Under the pieces are notes generated by a model. The model worked only from the letters and a program-made list of their open reading frames with translations, did no database searches and had not been told where the DNA came from. Of a stretch of DNA of 64,000 bases, positions 48,584 to 60,254 are shown one piece after another (position 1 is the stretch's first letter; each line of letters begins with the position of its first letter). A program made the position numbers and the translations under genes. The DNA comes from Staphylococcus auricularis. Its GTDB lineage: Bacteria; Bacillota; Bacilli; Staphylococcales; Staphylococcaceae. The stretch covers positions 1 to 64,000 of the forward strand of contig NZ_LLER01000018.1 in the NCBI RefSeq assembly GCF_001500315.1. Reading direction: 5' to 3'.

Positions 48584-50014
48584 TTATTCTTCGGAATAAC
48601 CTGCGATTGATTTCACTTCTAAGAATTCTTCGATACCGTAGTCGCCCCATTCACGACCTAAACCAGATTGTTTGTAACCACCGAATGGAAGGTCTGGTGT
48701 ACGACCTGATTCGTTGATTTCAACAGTACCTGCTTCGATTGAACGAGCAACACGTTGTAATGTTTCTTGATCTTTACCAAATACATAACCAGCTAAGCCG
48801 TATTTAGTATCGTTCGCAATTTCGATTGATTCGTCTAAATCATTGTAAGTGATGATAGACATCACTGGACCAAAGATTTCTTCTTGTGCAATTGTCATTT
48901 TGTTATCTACATTGTTAAAGATAGTTGGACGTGCGAAGTAACCTTTGTCTAAGCCTTCAGGTTTACCAGGGCCACCGAAGAATAACTCAGCACCTTCTTC
49001 AACACCTTTATCGATGTAGCTTTGAACTTGATCAAATTGTTTTTTGTTGATGATTGGACCAACGTCTGTTTCTTCAGAACGAGGATCACCGACTTTAACG
49101 TTTTCGAATTGTTCTTTAACAGCTGTTAAGAATTCTTCTTTTTTGCTTTCTGGAACAAGTGTACGTGTACCTGCTGTACAAACTTGACCTGTATTATTAA
49201 CGACTTTGCTTGTCGCACCTTTAGCTGCTTCTGTGATATCAGCATCATCAAGGATAATGTAAGGTGATTTACCACCTAATTCAAGAGAAACTTTTGTGAT
49301 GTCTTCTGCAGCTTTTTGCATGATTTTAGAACCAACTGCACCTGATCCTGTGAATGATACCATGCGGATATCTGGATGTTCTGCAATTGGATTACCAACG
49401 TTTTCACCGTCACCATTGACAAGGTTAAATACACCTTTAGGTACGCCTACTTTATCGAAAATTTCTGCTAAAATAATAGTGGCATAAGGTGTTTCTTCAG
49501 ATGGTTTAAGTACCACTGGACAACCTGCTGCGAATGCTGCTGCTAATTTTAATGCTGTTTGGTTTGTTGGGAAGTTCCATGGTGTGATTAAACCTGCAAC
49601 ACCGATCGCTTCTTTCATCACTAAGTTATTTCCACGTTTTTCTTCGAATTGGAAATCATCTAAAGCGTCTCTTGCAGCTGTGAAATGATCTAAGCCCATT
49701 TGATAATGTGTGTTTTCAGATACTGATAAAGGAGAACCTAATTCTTCTGTGATGGCATCGATAATGTCATCTTTTCTGTTTTGATATTCTTTAACGATAC
49801 GATCTAATAAATCTTGGCGTTCTTTTACTGGTGTGTTGCGAAAATCTAAATATACGTCTTTAGCGGCTTTAACTGCTTGGTCAACGTCTTCTTTATTACC
49901 GTTTGCAATTGTGCCGATAACTTCTTCAGTTGCTGGATTGATAACTTCAAGTGTTTCGTTACTATTACTATCTACCCATTCACCATTAATATACTGTTTA
50001 GTGTAGTTTTTCAT
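48584..50014 (-). CDS. aldA: NAD(P)-dependent aldehyde dehydrogenase
   Basis: A 476-residue ALDH-superfamily enzyme. The catalytic cysteine is C279 ([11 protein letters not shown]) and the general-base glutamate E245 (SLELGGKSP). The cofactor region [10 protein letters not shown] and WNFPTNQ are intact. Substrate cannot be read from sequence. The gene stands between a HxlR-type regulator and rho, as in S. aureus. AGGAGTG precedes the ATG. Confidence 0.93.
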   Translation of the reverse strand: MKNYTKQYINGEWVDSNSNETLEVINPATEEVIGTIANGNKEDVDQAVKAAKDVYLDFRNTPVKERQDLLDRIVKEYQNRKDDIIDAITEELGSPLSVSENTHYQMGLDHFTAARDALDDFQFEEKRGNNLVMKEAIGVAGLITPWNFPTNQTALKLAAAFAAGCPVVLKPSEETPYATIILAEIFDKVGVPKGVFNLVNGDGENVGNPIAEHPDIRMVSFTGSGAVGSKIMQKAAEDITKVSLELGGKSPYIILDDADITEAAKGATSKVVNNTGQVCTAGTRTLVPESKKEEFLTAVKEQFENVKVGDPRSEETDVGPIINKKQFDQVQSYIDKGVEEGAELFFGGPGKPEGLDKGYFARPTIFNNVDNKMTIAQEEIFGPVMSIITYNDLDESIEIANDTKYGLAGYVFGKDQETLQRVARSIEAGTVEINESGRTPDLPFGGYKQSGLGREWGDYGIEEFLEVKSIAGYSEE

Positions 50015-50082
50015 TATCTCAACACTCCTTAATTCTTAATCATATATATATTATATTGACATGCTTCCGCTTTTCTAAACAT

Positions 50083-50180
50083 AAAAAGAACGATTAAACC
50101 TCGAAACTCAACCTAGCATTTTCGCTAAACGTCAGTGATTTCTACAAAATCTTCTGCGGTTGATCGGATTTAATCGTTCT
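50083..50180 (-). terminator. Long branched terminator after the HxlR gene
   Basis: Twelve-base perfect arms AGAACGATTAAA (50087-50098) and TTTAATCGTTCT (50169-50180) enclose 70 nt with a small internal hairpin (TAGC/GCTA). The minus strand continues TTTTTATG. It separates the regulator from aldA, so the two are probably not co-transcribed. Confidence 0.75.
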
Positions 50181-50240
50181 CATTTATTACTAATTTAAAT
50201 GCGTTAGATCGTTGATGCAGATCGCATAACGATGCTTACA

Positions 50241-50591
50241 TTATTGTGCGTTTTTGTCGTCTTGAGCACTTTCTTGTTCTAAATTAATAAAGGTATGTGC
50301 CCAATTTTCCAATGGTTTTAACGCTTCTGCCAGTGCGACACCTTTTTCTGTTAATTGATATCTAATTTGTACTGGCTGTTTAGATGTTATTTGTTTTTCA
50401 ACTAATCCCCATCCACCTAACTCACTCAGTTTCATACTTAAAGAGCGTGGTGTAATTTTTTTTAAATCTCGTTTGATTTCTGAAAAATGTGCCGTCTGCT
50501 CTGGACACTGAGACAAGTAGTTGATGATAAGGCCATTCCAGCTTTTACCTACAATTTTAAAAGTTTCTTCTAGATATGGGCAAACTTCCAT
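50241..50591 (-). CDS. HxlR-family winged-helix regulator
   Basis: A 116-residue MarR-like HxlR regulator beginning MEVCPYLEETFKIVG, with KRDLKKITPRSLSMKL as recognition region and the wing VQIRYQLTEKG. Two cysteines (MEVCPYL and LSQCPEQ) could be redox sensors, as in related YodB/QsrR regulators; that is inference. The ATG at 50591 has AGAGGTG 8 nt upstream. The neighbouring aldA is a possible target, but a terminator lies between. Confidence 0.88.
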   Translation of the reverse strand: MEVCPYLEETFKIVGKSWNGLIINYLSQCPEQTAHFSEIKRDLKKITPRSLSMKLSELGGWGLVEKQITSKQPVQIRYQLTEKGVALAEALKPLENWAHTFINLEQESAQDDKNAQ

Positions 50592-50680
50592 CAATATCAC
50601 CTCTCCCAATTGGTTCATTCCCAATATCATTGTATATTTTCACTTATTATCACTTTTATTATACAATGATACCACAAATC

Positions 50681-51940
50681 TTAAACTTCTTCAGTCCACA
50701 CATCTGCACCTAAAGATTTCAATGTTTTCACGATGTCTGTATAACCTCTGTAGATGTGTTTAACATTGTAGATAGTTGTGACATCTTGGGTTAATAAACC
50801 AGCAACGATCAAGCATGCGCCGGCACGTAAGTCACTCGCATAAACTTCTGCGCCAGATAACGTTGAAGGTTTGATTGTAGCTGTACCGTCGTCAGTCGTA
50901 ATAGATGCACCCATACGTTCTAACTCATCGACATGTTTAAAACGTTTTGGATAAATTGTATCAGTTACTGTAGAAATACCGTCACACATTGTAAGTAATG
51001 GTGTAATGGGTTGTTGTAAATCTGTTGCAAAACCAGGATAAACTACCGTTTTAATGTCTACGCTTTGATACGTATCACCTTTACTAATCACAGCGTGATC
51101 TTCTTGAACGTCAACGTTAACGCCGAGTTCTTTTAATTTCACTGTAAGAGGTTCCATATGTTTAGGAATAATATTGTTAATTCTTACATCTTCTCCACAG
51201 GCTGCGGCCATGCACATGTACGTACCTGCTTCGATACGGTCAGGAATGACTGTATGTGTAGTTCCGTGTAAATGATCTGTCCCTTCAATTTTAATTGAAG
51301 TGGTACCTGCACCTTTAATGTTTGCGCCTAAACTCATCAAGAAGTTCGCCACGTCAACGACTTCTGGTTCTTTCGCAGCATTTTCAATCACTGTGCGTCC
51401 TTCAGCACGAACTGCTGCTAACATAATATTAATTGTGGCACCGACACTCACCACATCTAAATAAACTTCAGCACCTGCTAAGTGTTCCGCTTCTAATTTC
51501 ATAGATGTGCTACTTGATTCATCGACTTCTGCACCTAATGCTTTGAAGCCTTTAATATGTTGATCGATCGGTCTAGGTCCAAGTGGGCATCCCCCTGGTA
51601 AACCAATCACGCATTTATTGAAACGGCTAAGCATTGCTCCCATCATATAATATGAAGCACGTAATGATTGCACTTTATGATTAGGTAGGGGTGCATTTTT
51701 TATTTCAGTAGGATCTACATGTAAAGTTGTGCCATCAATCTCAGTTTTAATATTTAAATCCTCTAATAAACTGACTAATGTATCTATATCTGAAATTTGA
51801 GGTAAGCCTTCAATCGTCACAGGTTCTTCTGCTAAAATAGTAGCCGGAATAATCGCTACTGCACTGTTTTTAGCACCGTGAATGTCTACTGTCCCTTTAA
51901 GTGTTTGACCACCTCTAATTTTAATCACTTCTTGAGCCAT
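50681..51940 (-). CDS. murZ: UDP-GlcNAc 1-carboxyvinyltransferase 2
   Basis: A 419-residue second MurA paralogue. The catalytic cysteine is C118 (LPGGCPLG). [17 protein letters not shown] replaces the corresponding [14 protein letters not shown] of the first copy. Low-GC Gram-positives usually carry both. Here it lies downstream of fba, the standard staphylococcal place. Nothing is missing from the active site. Confidence 0.97.
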   Translation of the reverse strand: MAQEVIKIRGGQTLKGTVDIHGAKNSAVAIIPATILAEEPVTIEGLPQISDIDTLVSLLEDLNIKTEIDGTTLHVDPTEIKNAPLPNHKVQSLRASYYMMGAMLSRFNKCVIGLPGGCPLGPRPIDQHIKGFKALGAEVDESSSTSMKLEAEHLAGAEVYLDVVSVGATINIMLAAVRAEGRTVIENAAKEPEVVDVANFLMSLGANIKGAGTTSIKIEGTDHLHGTTHTVIPDRIEAGTYMCMAAACGEDVRINNIIPKHMEPLTVKLKELGVNVDVQEDHAVISKGDTYQSVDIKTVVYPGFATDLQQPITPLLTMCDGISTVTDTIYPKRFKHVDELERMGASITTDDGTATIKPSTLSGAEVYASDLRAGACLIVAGLLTQDVTTIYNVKHIYRGYTDIVKTLKSLGADVWTEEV

Positions 51941-52211
51941 AGCTTAATCTCCTTTATATTTGTCCTACTTATTTTTTACATCATGAGCATTATAAATGAA
52001 AAGAATACGGTTTGCAAAATGAGAAAACAACGACAGCCTTCATTTTTTAGGTCAACGATTTATGATAACCCTTACACATAAATCGTGCATCGACAGTCAC
52101 TCATACTCATGCAAGGTAAATGGTTTCGTTTGTAGCACAAAGTTGTACTTTAGCATAAATTATTATAGCACAATTTAAGCTATACGCTGAATGATAGAAC
52201 TGCACACAAAG

Positions 52212-52321
52212 AAACGAGACCTCGGTATTTGACCCTTTTGCTTTAGATGTGTAAGGCTAACGCACATCTGCAGGCTTCGCTGAGCTGTTATCAACTAAAG
52301 AATCACATTGAGATCTCGTTT
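52212..52321 (-). terminator. Long branched terminator after fba
   Basis: AAACGAGACCTC (52212-52223) pairs with GAGATCTCGTTT (52310-52321), with one mismatch. Inside, AGATGTG and CACATCT form a perfect 7-bp hairpin. The minus strand ends in CTTTG, a weak T-tract. The stretch 51941-52211 upstream of murZ shows no gene. Confidence 0.65.
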
Positions 52322-52367
52322 TATATAAGATGATTTTTACTTTGTATTGTGATGAGTGAGATGACGT

Positions 52368-53225
52368 TTAAGCTTTATTCGCTGTGCCAAATTCTCTAAT
52401 TTTGCCTTTGACTGTTTCTTTAATTGCTTCACGTGCAGGTCCTAGGTATTTACGTGGATCATATACATCTTTATCGTTGTTGAGGACGTCACGTACTGCT
52501 TTTGCTGATGCAATTTGATTTTCAGTGTTTACATTAATTTTAGCTGTGCCGAATGGAATCGCTTTTTGAATATCTTTGGTTGGGATACCTGTTCCTCCGT
52601 GAAGTACGAGTGGTAAACCAGTTGAAGCACCAATTTCTTCCATTTCTTTAAAACCTAATTTCGGTTCACCTTTGTATGGACCGTGTACTGAGCCTAAAGC
52701 TGGCGCAAGTGTATCGATACCTGTACGTTCAACAAGCTCTTGGCACTCTTTTGGATCTGCATAGATGATACCATCTGCCACAACATCGTCTTCTTGTCCA
52801 CCTACTGTACCGAGTTCAGCTTCTACAGAAACACCGTGTTGGTGTGCATATTCCACTACTTTGGATGTGATTGCCACATTATCTTCAAATGATTCATGAG
52901 AGGCATCAATCATGACAGATGTGAAACCTGCATCAATCGCTTCTTTACATTTATCGAAACTAGAACCATGGTCTAAGTGAATCGCAACAGGCACAGTAAT
53001 ATTTAAATCATGGATTAACCCTTCCACCATTTTCACTACTGTATAAAATCCGCTCATATAACGTGCTGCGCCTTCAGACACACCAAGAATCACTGGTGCA
53101 TTTTCTTCTTGAGAAGCTTCTAAGATAGCTTGAGTAAATTCCAAATTGTTTAAATTGTATTGTCCAACCGCATAACCATTTTCTTTCGCGTCAATTAACA
53201 TTTCCTTCATTGAAACTAAAGGCAT
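52368..53225 (-). CDS. fba: Fructose-bisphosphate aldolase, class II
   Basis: A 285-residue zinc-dependent aldolase of glycolysis and gluconeogenesis. Zinc ligands lie in [25 protein letters not shown] and the later GSVHGPYKG and [10 protein letters not shown] histidines. The ATG at 53225 (MPLVSMKEM) has AGGAGG 7 nt upstream; a longer in-frame start does not. Confidence 0.97.
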   Translation of the reverse strand: MPLVSMKEMLIDAKENGYAVGQYNLNNLEFTQAILEASQEENAPVILGVSEGAARYMSGFYTVVKMVEGLIHDLNITVPVAIHLDHGSSFDKCKEAIDAGFTSVMIDASHESFEDNVAITSKVVEYAHQHGVSVEAELGTVGGQEDDVVADGIIYADPKECQELVERTGIDTLAPALGSVHGPYKGEPKLGFKEMEEIGASTGLPLVLHGGTGIPTKDIQKAIPFGTAKINVNTENQIASAKAVRDVLNNDKDVYDPRKYLGPAREAIKETVKGKIREFGTANKA

Positions 53226-53408
53226 TGTAGTTCCTCCTATTCGTGCATTACGCACGTCTTTTTCAAATTCAAACTGATTATACCAGAATTCCACCCCATG
53301 TACAGAAATACTTTTAAATGAAAACGTTTTTATTTTGCATTTTTAATTATTGGCTATTCGAGGCAGTATTTTCGACGTTAAAAGGAACGATGCCATGATG
53401 ATTTTATT

Positions 53409-53454
53409 AAAAAAAGACTAAGTCTCGCGCATCAGTGCGCATCTAGACTTAGCC
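53409..53454 (-). terminator. Rho-independent terminator of pyrG
   Basis: GACTAAGTCT (from 53416) pairs with AGACTTAG (to 53452), with an inner GCGC-containing hairpin. The minus strand runs into T7, 18 bases past the stop. Confidence 0.93.
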
Positions 53455-53471
53455 CTATCATACTCATTTTA

Positions 53472-55106
<1,635 letters not shown>

Positions 55107-55190
55107 TTAATCTCCACGACTTATTCATCGCATTGAATCGTAATTTTTAGTTTTTTAATGCGTTTATTTTTCACATCATTATTATTAATA

Positions 55191-55228
55191 AAAAAATCGC
55201 TCCCTCTCACGTATTGTAAGGGGGAGCG
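55191..55228 (-). terminator. pyrG attenuator / rpoE terminator
   Basis: CGCTCCC plus CCTTAC (minus strand, from 55228) pairs with the closing arm GAGGGAGCG (to 55198), followed by T7. The 5' arm contains a run of five C (55220-55224), the expected pairing partner for extra G residues added at the transcript start. It lies upstream of pyrG and just after the pyrG start site. Confidence 0.85.
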
Positions 55229-55257
55229 TATGGTTTATACACGTTGTCCTATTTAAA

Positions 55258-55299
55258 GGAGCCCAAACTAAATTCTATCATTTTGCGTCAAAAAGTCAA
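55258..55299 (-). promoter_or_regulatory. pyrG promoter with GGGCTCC initiation sequence
   Basis: On the minus strand TTGACT (55294-55299), 16 nt, TAGAAT (55272-55277), 7 nt, then GGGCTCC (55258-55264). In B. subtilis pyrG starts at the same GGGC sequence: low CTP stalls polymerase at the C, extra Gs are added by slippage, and they block the downstream terminator. All parts of that mechanism are visible here. Confidence 0.85.
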
Positions 55300-55306
55300 T
55301 TATAAA

Positions 55307-55879
55307 TTATGATGATTCTTCATTGAAATCTTCATCGTCTGATGTTTCTTCTTGATCAGCAATCGCCGCTTCATCTTCTTCTAATTCGTCATCTTCGTCT
55401 TCATCAATAACGATATCAGAATCATTGATTTCTTCTTCAGTTTGACTGTCATCATTAGGTGTTTCAGCTGCATCTAATGTTTCTTGGTCATCGGTGCTGG
55501 CTGGAATATCGTCGTCATCGTCATGATCATCGTCACCTAATAATTTTAAGTTTTTATCTTCTTCATCTTCATCGTCTAAGATATCAAATTTTTGAATTGT
55601 TGGCGCGATTTTTTCTTCAATGTCAGCGACAGAGTACCAGTCGCGTAAGCCCCATTCATTTTCTCCAACATTTAAGAATCGACCGTCTGTGTTTAAGTCT
55701 GTGTAAAATTGTACGATGCGGTCTTCAATTTGTTTATCTGTATATTCGCCTAATGCTTTAAGCTCATCTATCATGTCATACAAGTTCATTGTAGTACCTT
55801 TTTCTTCTAACATTGTATGAGCCATATCAATGAAGGATTTCTCATCAACCATTTCTTTTGTATAATCTTGAATTTTCAT
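55307..55879 (-). CDS. rpoE: RNA polymerase delta subunit
   Basis: A 190-residue Gram-positive RNAP accessory subunit. The N-terminal HARE-HTH domain (about 1-90, with [11 protein letters not shown] and [11 protein letters not shown]) is followed by a C-terminal half made almost only of D, E, S and N, which is disordered and mimics nucleic acid. It promotes recycling of polymerase. The ATG at 55879 (MKIQDYT) has AAAGGAAG upstream. Confidence 0.97.
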   Translation of the reverse strand: MKIQDYTKEMVDEKSFIDMAHTMLEEKGTTMNLYDMIDELKALGEYTDKQIEDRIVQFYTDLNTDGRFLNVGENEWGLRDWYSVADIEEKIAPTIQKFDILDDEDEEDKNLKLLGDDDHDDDDDIPASTDDQETLDAAETPNDDSQTEEEINDSDIVIDEDEDDELEEDEAAIADQEETSDDEDFNEESS

Positions 55880-55991
55880 ACTACATATACTTCCTTTCAC
55901 AGGCATTTATCAAAAATTCATTGTCGTCGTAACTCTATTTATGGTAACAAATTTAAATTATAAATGACAACACGTGATTTCGCAACGCATA

Positions 55992-56852
55992 TTAGTAGTT
56001 TATGTATTTTTCAAAAACAGTGAAGTATGCGTTACTTGCTACGTCGACAAAATTACTTGCATGACAGAGCGGTTTGAATTCATTTTCCTCACCGTATAGC
56101 GTAATGCGAATTTGTTTCACCGCTTCAAAATGCTTACGCACATACGTAGCCAATTGTCTTAAGGCACTTTCAGCGATACCATTACCGCGTTCAGTTTCTA
56201 CGACTTCTATCGCGTGAATAACGAGTGTTTGTTCTTGTTGTTCGAGCGCTAAAAAGCCAACTTGTTGATCATCTTTATTTAAATCCACAATCGTAATCTC
56301 TTCTATAGACGCATCTTCGTTAGGTTTTAATCTAAGGGAAGACACATATTTAGAATCTAAATCTAAATAATATAAGCGTTCTTTTCCAATCGGTCCTTCT
56401 TCTTTCGTAGCTGCATGCATGAAACCTGCACGTTCATAAACATTCCATGCACTTTTATTTTCAGCATCTACGACAAGATATAAATGGTTAAAATCAGGGA
56501 ATAAAGTTTGTACATATTGCGGTAAATACATCATCATTTTAGTACCGTACCCTTTCCCTTGATGTGCTTCGTTGATTGATAATGAGCGCACATATACGAC
56601 ATGATTCGGTGTATCATAGCCTTCGTGTTGATAGTATTGATGTAATACGAAGAATCCTACCACTTCATCTTCTTCATTTAATACGATATTTGCCGTCCGA
56701 TCTTCATCATTGAGCGCATCGTCCAGCACCTCTTTAGGTAAAGAAGAATAGACTTGTTGTCTTTCACTTAATACAAAATCATATAACGCATCTCTATAGC
56801 GCTCCTCATAGACTTGTACTGTTATATCTTCATATTGTTCTTTTACAAACAT
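55992..56852 (-). CDS. Tandem GNAT-domain acetyltransferase
   Basis: About 286 residues with two GNAT-like halves. The first (about 1-160) has a good acetyl-CoA loop, VYVRSLSINEAHQGKGYGTKMM (Q-x-x-G-x-G/A type), and a later NVYERAGF. The second half (about 170-286) is weaker, with IEVVETERGNGIAESALRQL. Substrate unknown. The ATG at 56852 has GGGGGA 6 nt upstream, and an in-frame ATG 16 codons earlier has none. It is upstream of rpoE on the same strand. Confidence 0.85.
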   Translation of the reverse strand: MFVKEQYEDITVQVYEERYRDALYDFVLSERQQVYSSLPKEVLDDALNDEDRTANIVLNEEDEVVGFFVLHQYYQHEGYDTPNHVVYVRSLSINEAHQGKGYGTKMMMYLPQYVQTLFPDFNHLYLVVDAENKSAWNVYERAGFMHAATKEEGPIGKERLYYLDLDSKYVSSLRLKPNEDASIEEITIVDLNKDDQQVGFLALEQQEQTLVIHAIEVVETERGNGIAESALRQLATYVRKHFEAVKQIRITLYGEENEFKPLCHASNFVDVASNAYFTVFEKYINY

Positions 56853-57324
56853 CTTTATATCCCCCAGTTTATTAATTGGTTCATCTTTTTTAATTTTCAT
56901 TCGTTTAATTTGATGGTTTCATCTCATTTTGTTGCCAGGCTTAAAATCTGCTTAATTATAAAACCTTCATTCAGATAAGATGAAACATAACTTAATATTT
57001 TATTCCCCTTATTCTCTGTAATAATCCTTAATCACGCGTAAATAAGCTAATTTCAGTGATTTGAAATGATAAATATTGTGAAAAATATACATTTGTAAAG
57101 CAAAGCGTCATGATTTCTTCACAATTAGCTCTACGCATCATGGCATATCTACATATGACTGCGTTTTTATGATTGTGCGCGATTAGATTTAAGTGGTATC
57201 AGGTAGTAAAGCGCTTACGAAAATCTTTACATTAGGACTCCTCTTTCGTTAATATAATATTGATTTAACTTAATATCTTTGCAACCTATTGTATGGTTTA
57301 AAATTATTTAGGAGTGGTCTAGTC
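56853..57324. other. Divergent intergenic region between the GNAT gene and coaW
   Basis: 472 bases without a supported gene. It contains one 9-bp inverted repeat, GTTTCATCT (56916-56924) and AGATGAAAC (56978-56986), spaced 53 bases. Nothing else is recognisable apart from promoter-like AT-rich segments. Confidence 0.4.
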
Positions 57325-58128
57325 ATGAAAGTAGGCATTGACGCAGGTGGGACATTAATTAAAATCGTCAAAGTCCAAGATAATGAACGGAGTTATGAAA
57401 CAACTTTAACAACAAATATCGATGAAGTCATTCAATGGTTAAATAGTGAAACCTTTGAATCCATTAGCTTAACAGGAGGTAATGCAGGCGTCATCAAAGA
57501 TCAACTCAAACAAGACGCGAATACATTTGTAGAATTCGACGCAGCTGCAAAAGGATTACATATCTTATTAGAAGAACAAGGTTACTATCTCGATGATTAT
57601 ATTTTCTCAAATGTCGGTACAGGGACTTCGATCCACTATTATGATGGCACTAAACAACAACGTGTCGGTGGCATCGGTACAGGTGGCGGTATGATTCAAG
57701 GTTTAGGATTCTTACTCACTGGTATCAAAGACTACAAAACACTGACTGATACAGCACAACAAGGTGATCGAGAATTAATAGATTTAAAAGTGAAACACAT
57801 TTATAAAGATTCAGAACCACCTATTTCAGGTGACTTAACTGCCGCAAACTTTGCTCATGTCATGCAACATATGGATGAAGATTTTTCTGATGCAGATAAA
57901 CTTGCTTCTGTCGTAGGTGTCGTAGGTGAAGTTGTCACAACAATGTCCATCACCGTTGCACGCGAATATCAAACTGAAAATGTCGTTTATATTGGATCTT
58001 CATTCCACAATGATTCATTATTACGGAAAGTCGTTGAAGATTATACGATCTTACGTGGTTGCAAACCATATTATATTGACCATGGTGCTTTTTCTGGTGC
58101 CCTCGGTACGATTTATCTAAACGCTTAA
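57325..58128 (+). CDS. coaW: Type II pantothenate kinase
   Basis: A 267-residue ASKHA-fold kinase making 4'-phosphopantothenate, the first step of CoA synthesis. The N-terminal phosphate loop is [28 protein letters not shown] and [14 protein letters not shown] are also typical. Staphylococcal type II enzymes are known to resist CoA feedback. The ATG at 57325 has AGGAGTGG upstream; an in-frame ATG 12 codons earlier does not. Confidence 0.96.
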   Translation: MKVGIDAGGTLIKIVKVQDNERSYETTLTTNIDEVIQWLNSETFESISLTGGNAGVIKDQLKQDANTFVEFDAAAKGLHILLEEQGYYLDDYIFSNVGTGTSIHYYDGTKQQRVGGIGTGGGMIQGLGFLLTGIKDYKTLTDTAQQGDRELIDLKVKHIYKDSEPPISGDLTAANFAHVMQHMDEDFSDADKLASVVGVVGEVVTTMSITVAREYQTENVVYIGSSFHNDSLLRKVVEDYTILRGCKPYYIDHGAFSGALGTIYLNA

Positions 58129-58132
58129 ATCT

Positions 58133-58191
58133 AAAAAAGAGTAGGATGAAAACCTGTTTATAAGAACAAGGTTTCTATCCTACTCTTTTAT
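58133..58191. terminator. Bidirectional terminator between coaW and the DUF2750 gene
   Basis: AAAAGAGTAGGAT (from 58136) pairs with ATCCTACTCTTTT (to 58189), with a further AACCTG/CAAGGTT-type stem inside. T-runs follow on both strands. Confidence 0.92.
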
Positions 58192-58201
58192 TTATGATAG
58201 A

Positions 58202-58858
58202 TTAATACATTTCATCTGCTAAAGTTTGGGCAGATACGACTGTTCCAACGACCCCAGCTTTTAAGTCGACGCCAACCGCATTATCATCATCACGGAGTTC
58301 ATCTAACCATTCCGCAAAGACTTCTCCTTCAATTTCAATAACTTCACATTCTTCAAAGTCATGGTCACGCACTTTTGCTGCTCTGTTACGGATACTCCAA
58401 ACAGGCATGATGTGTGGTTTTTCATCTGGTTTATCACCAATCATGATGAAGTGGTTTTCATCTTTACGTGTTAAACCGTATACTGAATCTTCTTTCGCAA
58501 CATCTTTGGCGAATTCTTTCACACGGATGTTATCTAATTCAGTCATTAATTCTTCAGTGACTTCTACAATATCAATTTGTGTCCCTTCTTCGTCAGCTGA
58601 AGGATTAATTAACACATGATCCCCTTTATCAAAGACCTCATCTACTTCATACGTCGCAAAACGATCGATATCCATTTCATGAATCTTGTCATAAGGCACT
58701 TGTGCATCTTTTAAATAACTTTCTGCTAAATCACGATCAGACCATGCGCAAATGTAGTCTGAATCTTTAGCGCGAATCATTTTTTTGTCTTTTGTAGCGA
58801 TGTAAAAGATTTCTGTTACCAGTATATCACGAAAAAATGACTGTTCTTTATACGACAT
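58202..58858 (-). CDS. DUF2750-family protein
   Basis: A 218-residue acidic soluble protein with two similar halves. Each holds an aromatic/charged pattern around IFYIATKDKKMIRAKDSDYI and VWSIRNRAAKVRDHDFEECE, consistent with tandem DUF2750 units. No catalytic motif is visible and the function is unknown. It has a GAGGG ribosome site 8 nt before the ATG. Its promoter region carries an unusual palindrome. Confidence 0.75.
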   Translation of the reverse strand: MSYKEQSFFRDILVTEIFYIATKDKKMIRAKDSDYICAWSDRDLAESYLKDAQVPYDKIHEMDIDRFATYEVDEVFDKGDHVLINPSADEEGTQIDIVEVTEELMTELDNIRVKEFAKDVAKEDSVYGLTRKDENHFIMIGDKPDEKPHIMPVWSIRNRAAKVRDHDFEECEVIEIEGEVFAEWLDELRDDDNAVGVDLKAGVVGTVVSAQTLADEMY

Positions 58859-58863
58859 AATTT

Positions 58864-58949
58864 AACCCTCGTTTCATAAATTTGTATGCAATTAACAATA
58901 TATATGACTCCTATATGGTAGTCAAACAACATCGTTTGACACGAGGGTT
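58864..58949 (-). promoter_or_regulatory. Palindrome-rich promoter of the DUF2750 gene
   Basis: On the minus strand TTGACT (58920-58925), 17 nt, TATATT (58897-58902). A perfect palindrome GTCAAAC-N6-GTTTGAC (58921-58940) covers the -35. Nine-base arms AACCCTCGT (58941-58949) and ACGAGGGTT (58864-58872) flank the whole promoter; the second arm includes the ribosome site. Confidence 0.6.
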
Positions 58950-59059
58950 TAAGTGACGATGGATTCAAAAATTAAACATTACTGTCAAACCACTGAAACC
59001 TGTGAAAGAAACTCTTTTTTTGAAAAGAGATTGTCTTAAAAGACGATGAAGCGCACTGC

Positions 59060-60253
59060 TCATCCCTCGAGTTCGGCTAAAAATTGTGCTTCGAGCTGTT
59101 CCACTTCTTCTTTACTAGATGCATGCCAAATACATCCAAAACGCGACGGTACTTCTTCTGAGGTATACCATTCGCCGTCATAGTAAGAAAGCGGGAACAG
59201 CACGTGTTGTTTCACATATTTTAAGATCGTTTCAAAGAAGTGTGTATTATCACATGGCGAAATATAACTATAAAACTTGTGATAACCCTCATTGAGTTCC
59301 GGTTCGAGTAGTAACATACTCGTCGAACCATTTTGTCTAAAGTTGAGATCAATGGCGTAAACTTCATCTTGATCGTCGAGCAGTAAATCAAATCCTGCTA
59401 CGCCAAAGAATCCTTGTTCAACACCCAATTCCATGATTTCACGTCCTGCATCAATCACATTTTGAGGGACGTCTTTCACATTCTGATTGCCTTTATAAAA
59501 ACCATATCGATCGGTTAATTGTTCTGCAGTCCTTAAATACTGTAGTCCTAATTCATCACTATAGGCATACTGCACACAATAGTTCGCCACCGCTTCTACT
59601 TTTTGTTCAATAATGATATGTTGGGTCGCTTCTTCAGCTTGGTGAATGCGTCGTGATGCTTTTTCCAGATCCGCTTCGTCATAACAAATCATCACACCAT
59701 AGCCACCCGCAGTAGGAAGATCGTCTCCTGGTTTTAATACAAATGGAAAATCCCACTCTTTAATAACACCATCAAAGTCTTCAAGCGTGACAATTTGACG
59801 GCGTGGTAGATAACGTCCTCCTGTCCATTCTTCAATCCGCGCTTTATTATTTAATGCGATAAACGTTTCTTTATTTAACGCATAATGGGCTGCATCTAGC
59901 ACTTCGTCCCCATGCACATATTGGAAATAAATCTTTTTATCCTCATTCAAAGCAAGACGTTGGATTAAGGATTCATAACTCTCTTGATCGTGAAAACGAT
60001 AAATCGAATCAGGTATTGAGAAGCCAATTGCGTCAAATAATTGTGATAATTTATCAGTAACACTCGCTTCATGTACGATGACTGGCATCTGATTTGCGAT
60101 TAACAATTCACGTCCCGTCAAAAAATTAGATTGATGTTCGGCTGGTTCAAGCCATGGATTAGAAGTATAAGATGGTCTCGATGTATAAACGACATTGCTA
60201 TCGTATAAGTCACTTAACGTTAGTTTAGGATGTAATCCCCGAAGTTCTGTCAT
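59060..60253 (-). CDS. ATP-grasp-domain ligase-like protein
   Basis: 397 residues. An N-terminal pre-ATP-grasp region (1-110) is followed by an ATP-grasp fold: FPFVLKPGDDLPTAGGYGVMIC (nucleotide-binding lysine and glycine-rich loop), HIIIEQKVEAVANYCVQY, and the metal-binding end GVAGFDLLLDDQDEVYAIDLNFRQNGSTS. These enzymes join a carboxylate to an amine or thiol through acyl phosphate. The substrate is unknown. Its ATG lies 1 base past the M20 gene stop region, sharing AAAGGGG, so the two are translationally coupled. Confidence 0.88.
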   Translation of the reverse strand: MTELRGLHPKLTLSDLYDSNVVYTSRPSYTSNPWLEPAEHQSNFLTGRELLIANQMPVIVHEASVTDKLSQLFDAIGFSIPDSIYRFHDQESYESLIQRLALNEDKKIYFQYVHGDEVLDAAHYALNKETFIALNNKARIEEWTGGRYLPRRQIVTLEDFDGVIKEWDFPFVLKPGDDLPTAGGYGVMICYDEADLEKASRRIHQAEEATQHIIIEQKVEAVANYCVQYAYSDELGLQYLRTAEQLTDRYGFYKGNQNVKDVPQNVIDAGREIMELGVEQGFFGVAGFDLLLDDQDEVYAIDLNFRQNGSTSMLLLEPELNEGYHKFYSYISPCDNTHFFETILKYVKQHVLFPLSYYDGEWYTSEEVPSRFGCIWHASSKEEVEQLEAQFLAELEG

Positions 60254-60254
60254 A

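Noticed and set aside
55459-55761. 100-codon plus-strand frame
   Set aside because: Antisense to the acidic repeat codons of rpoE, which create H/R-rich shadow frames.
56916-56986. 9-bp inverted repeat between the GNAT gene and coaW
   Set aside because: Arms are short and 53 bases apart, with no T-run or promoter overlap. Not enough to call a site.
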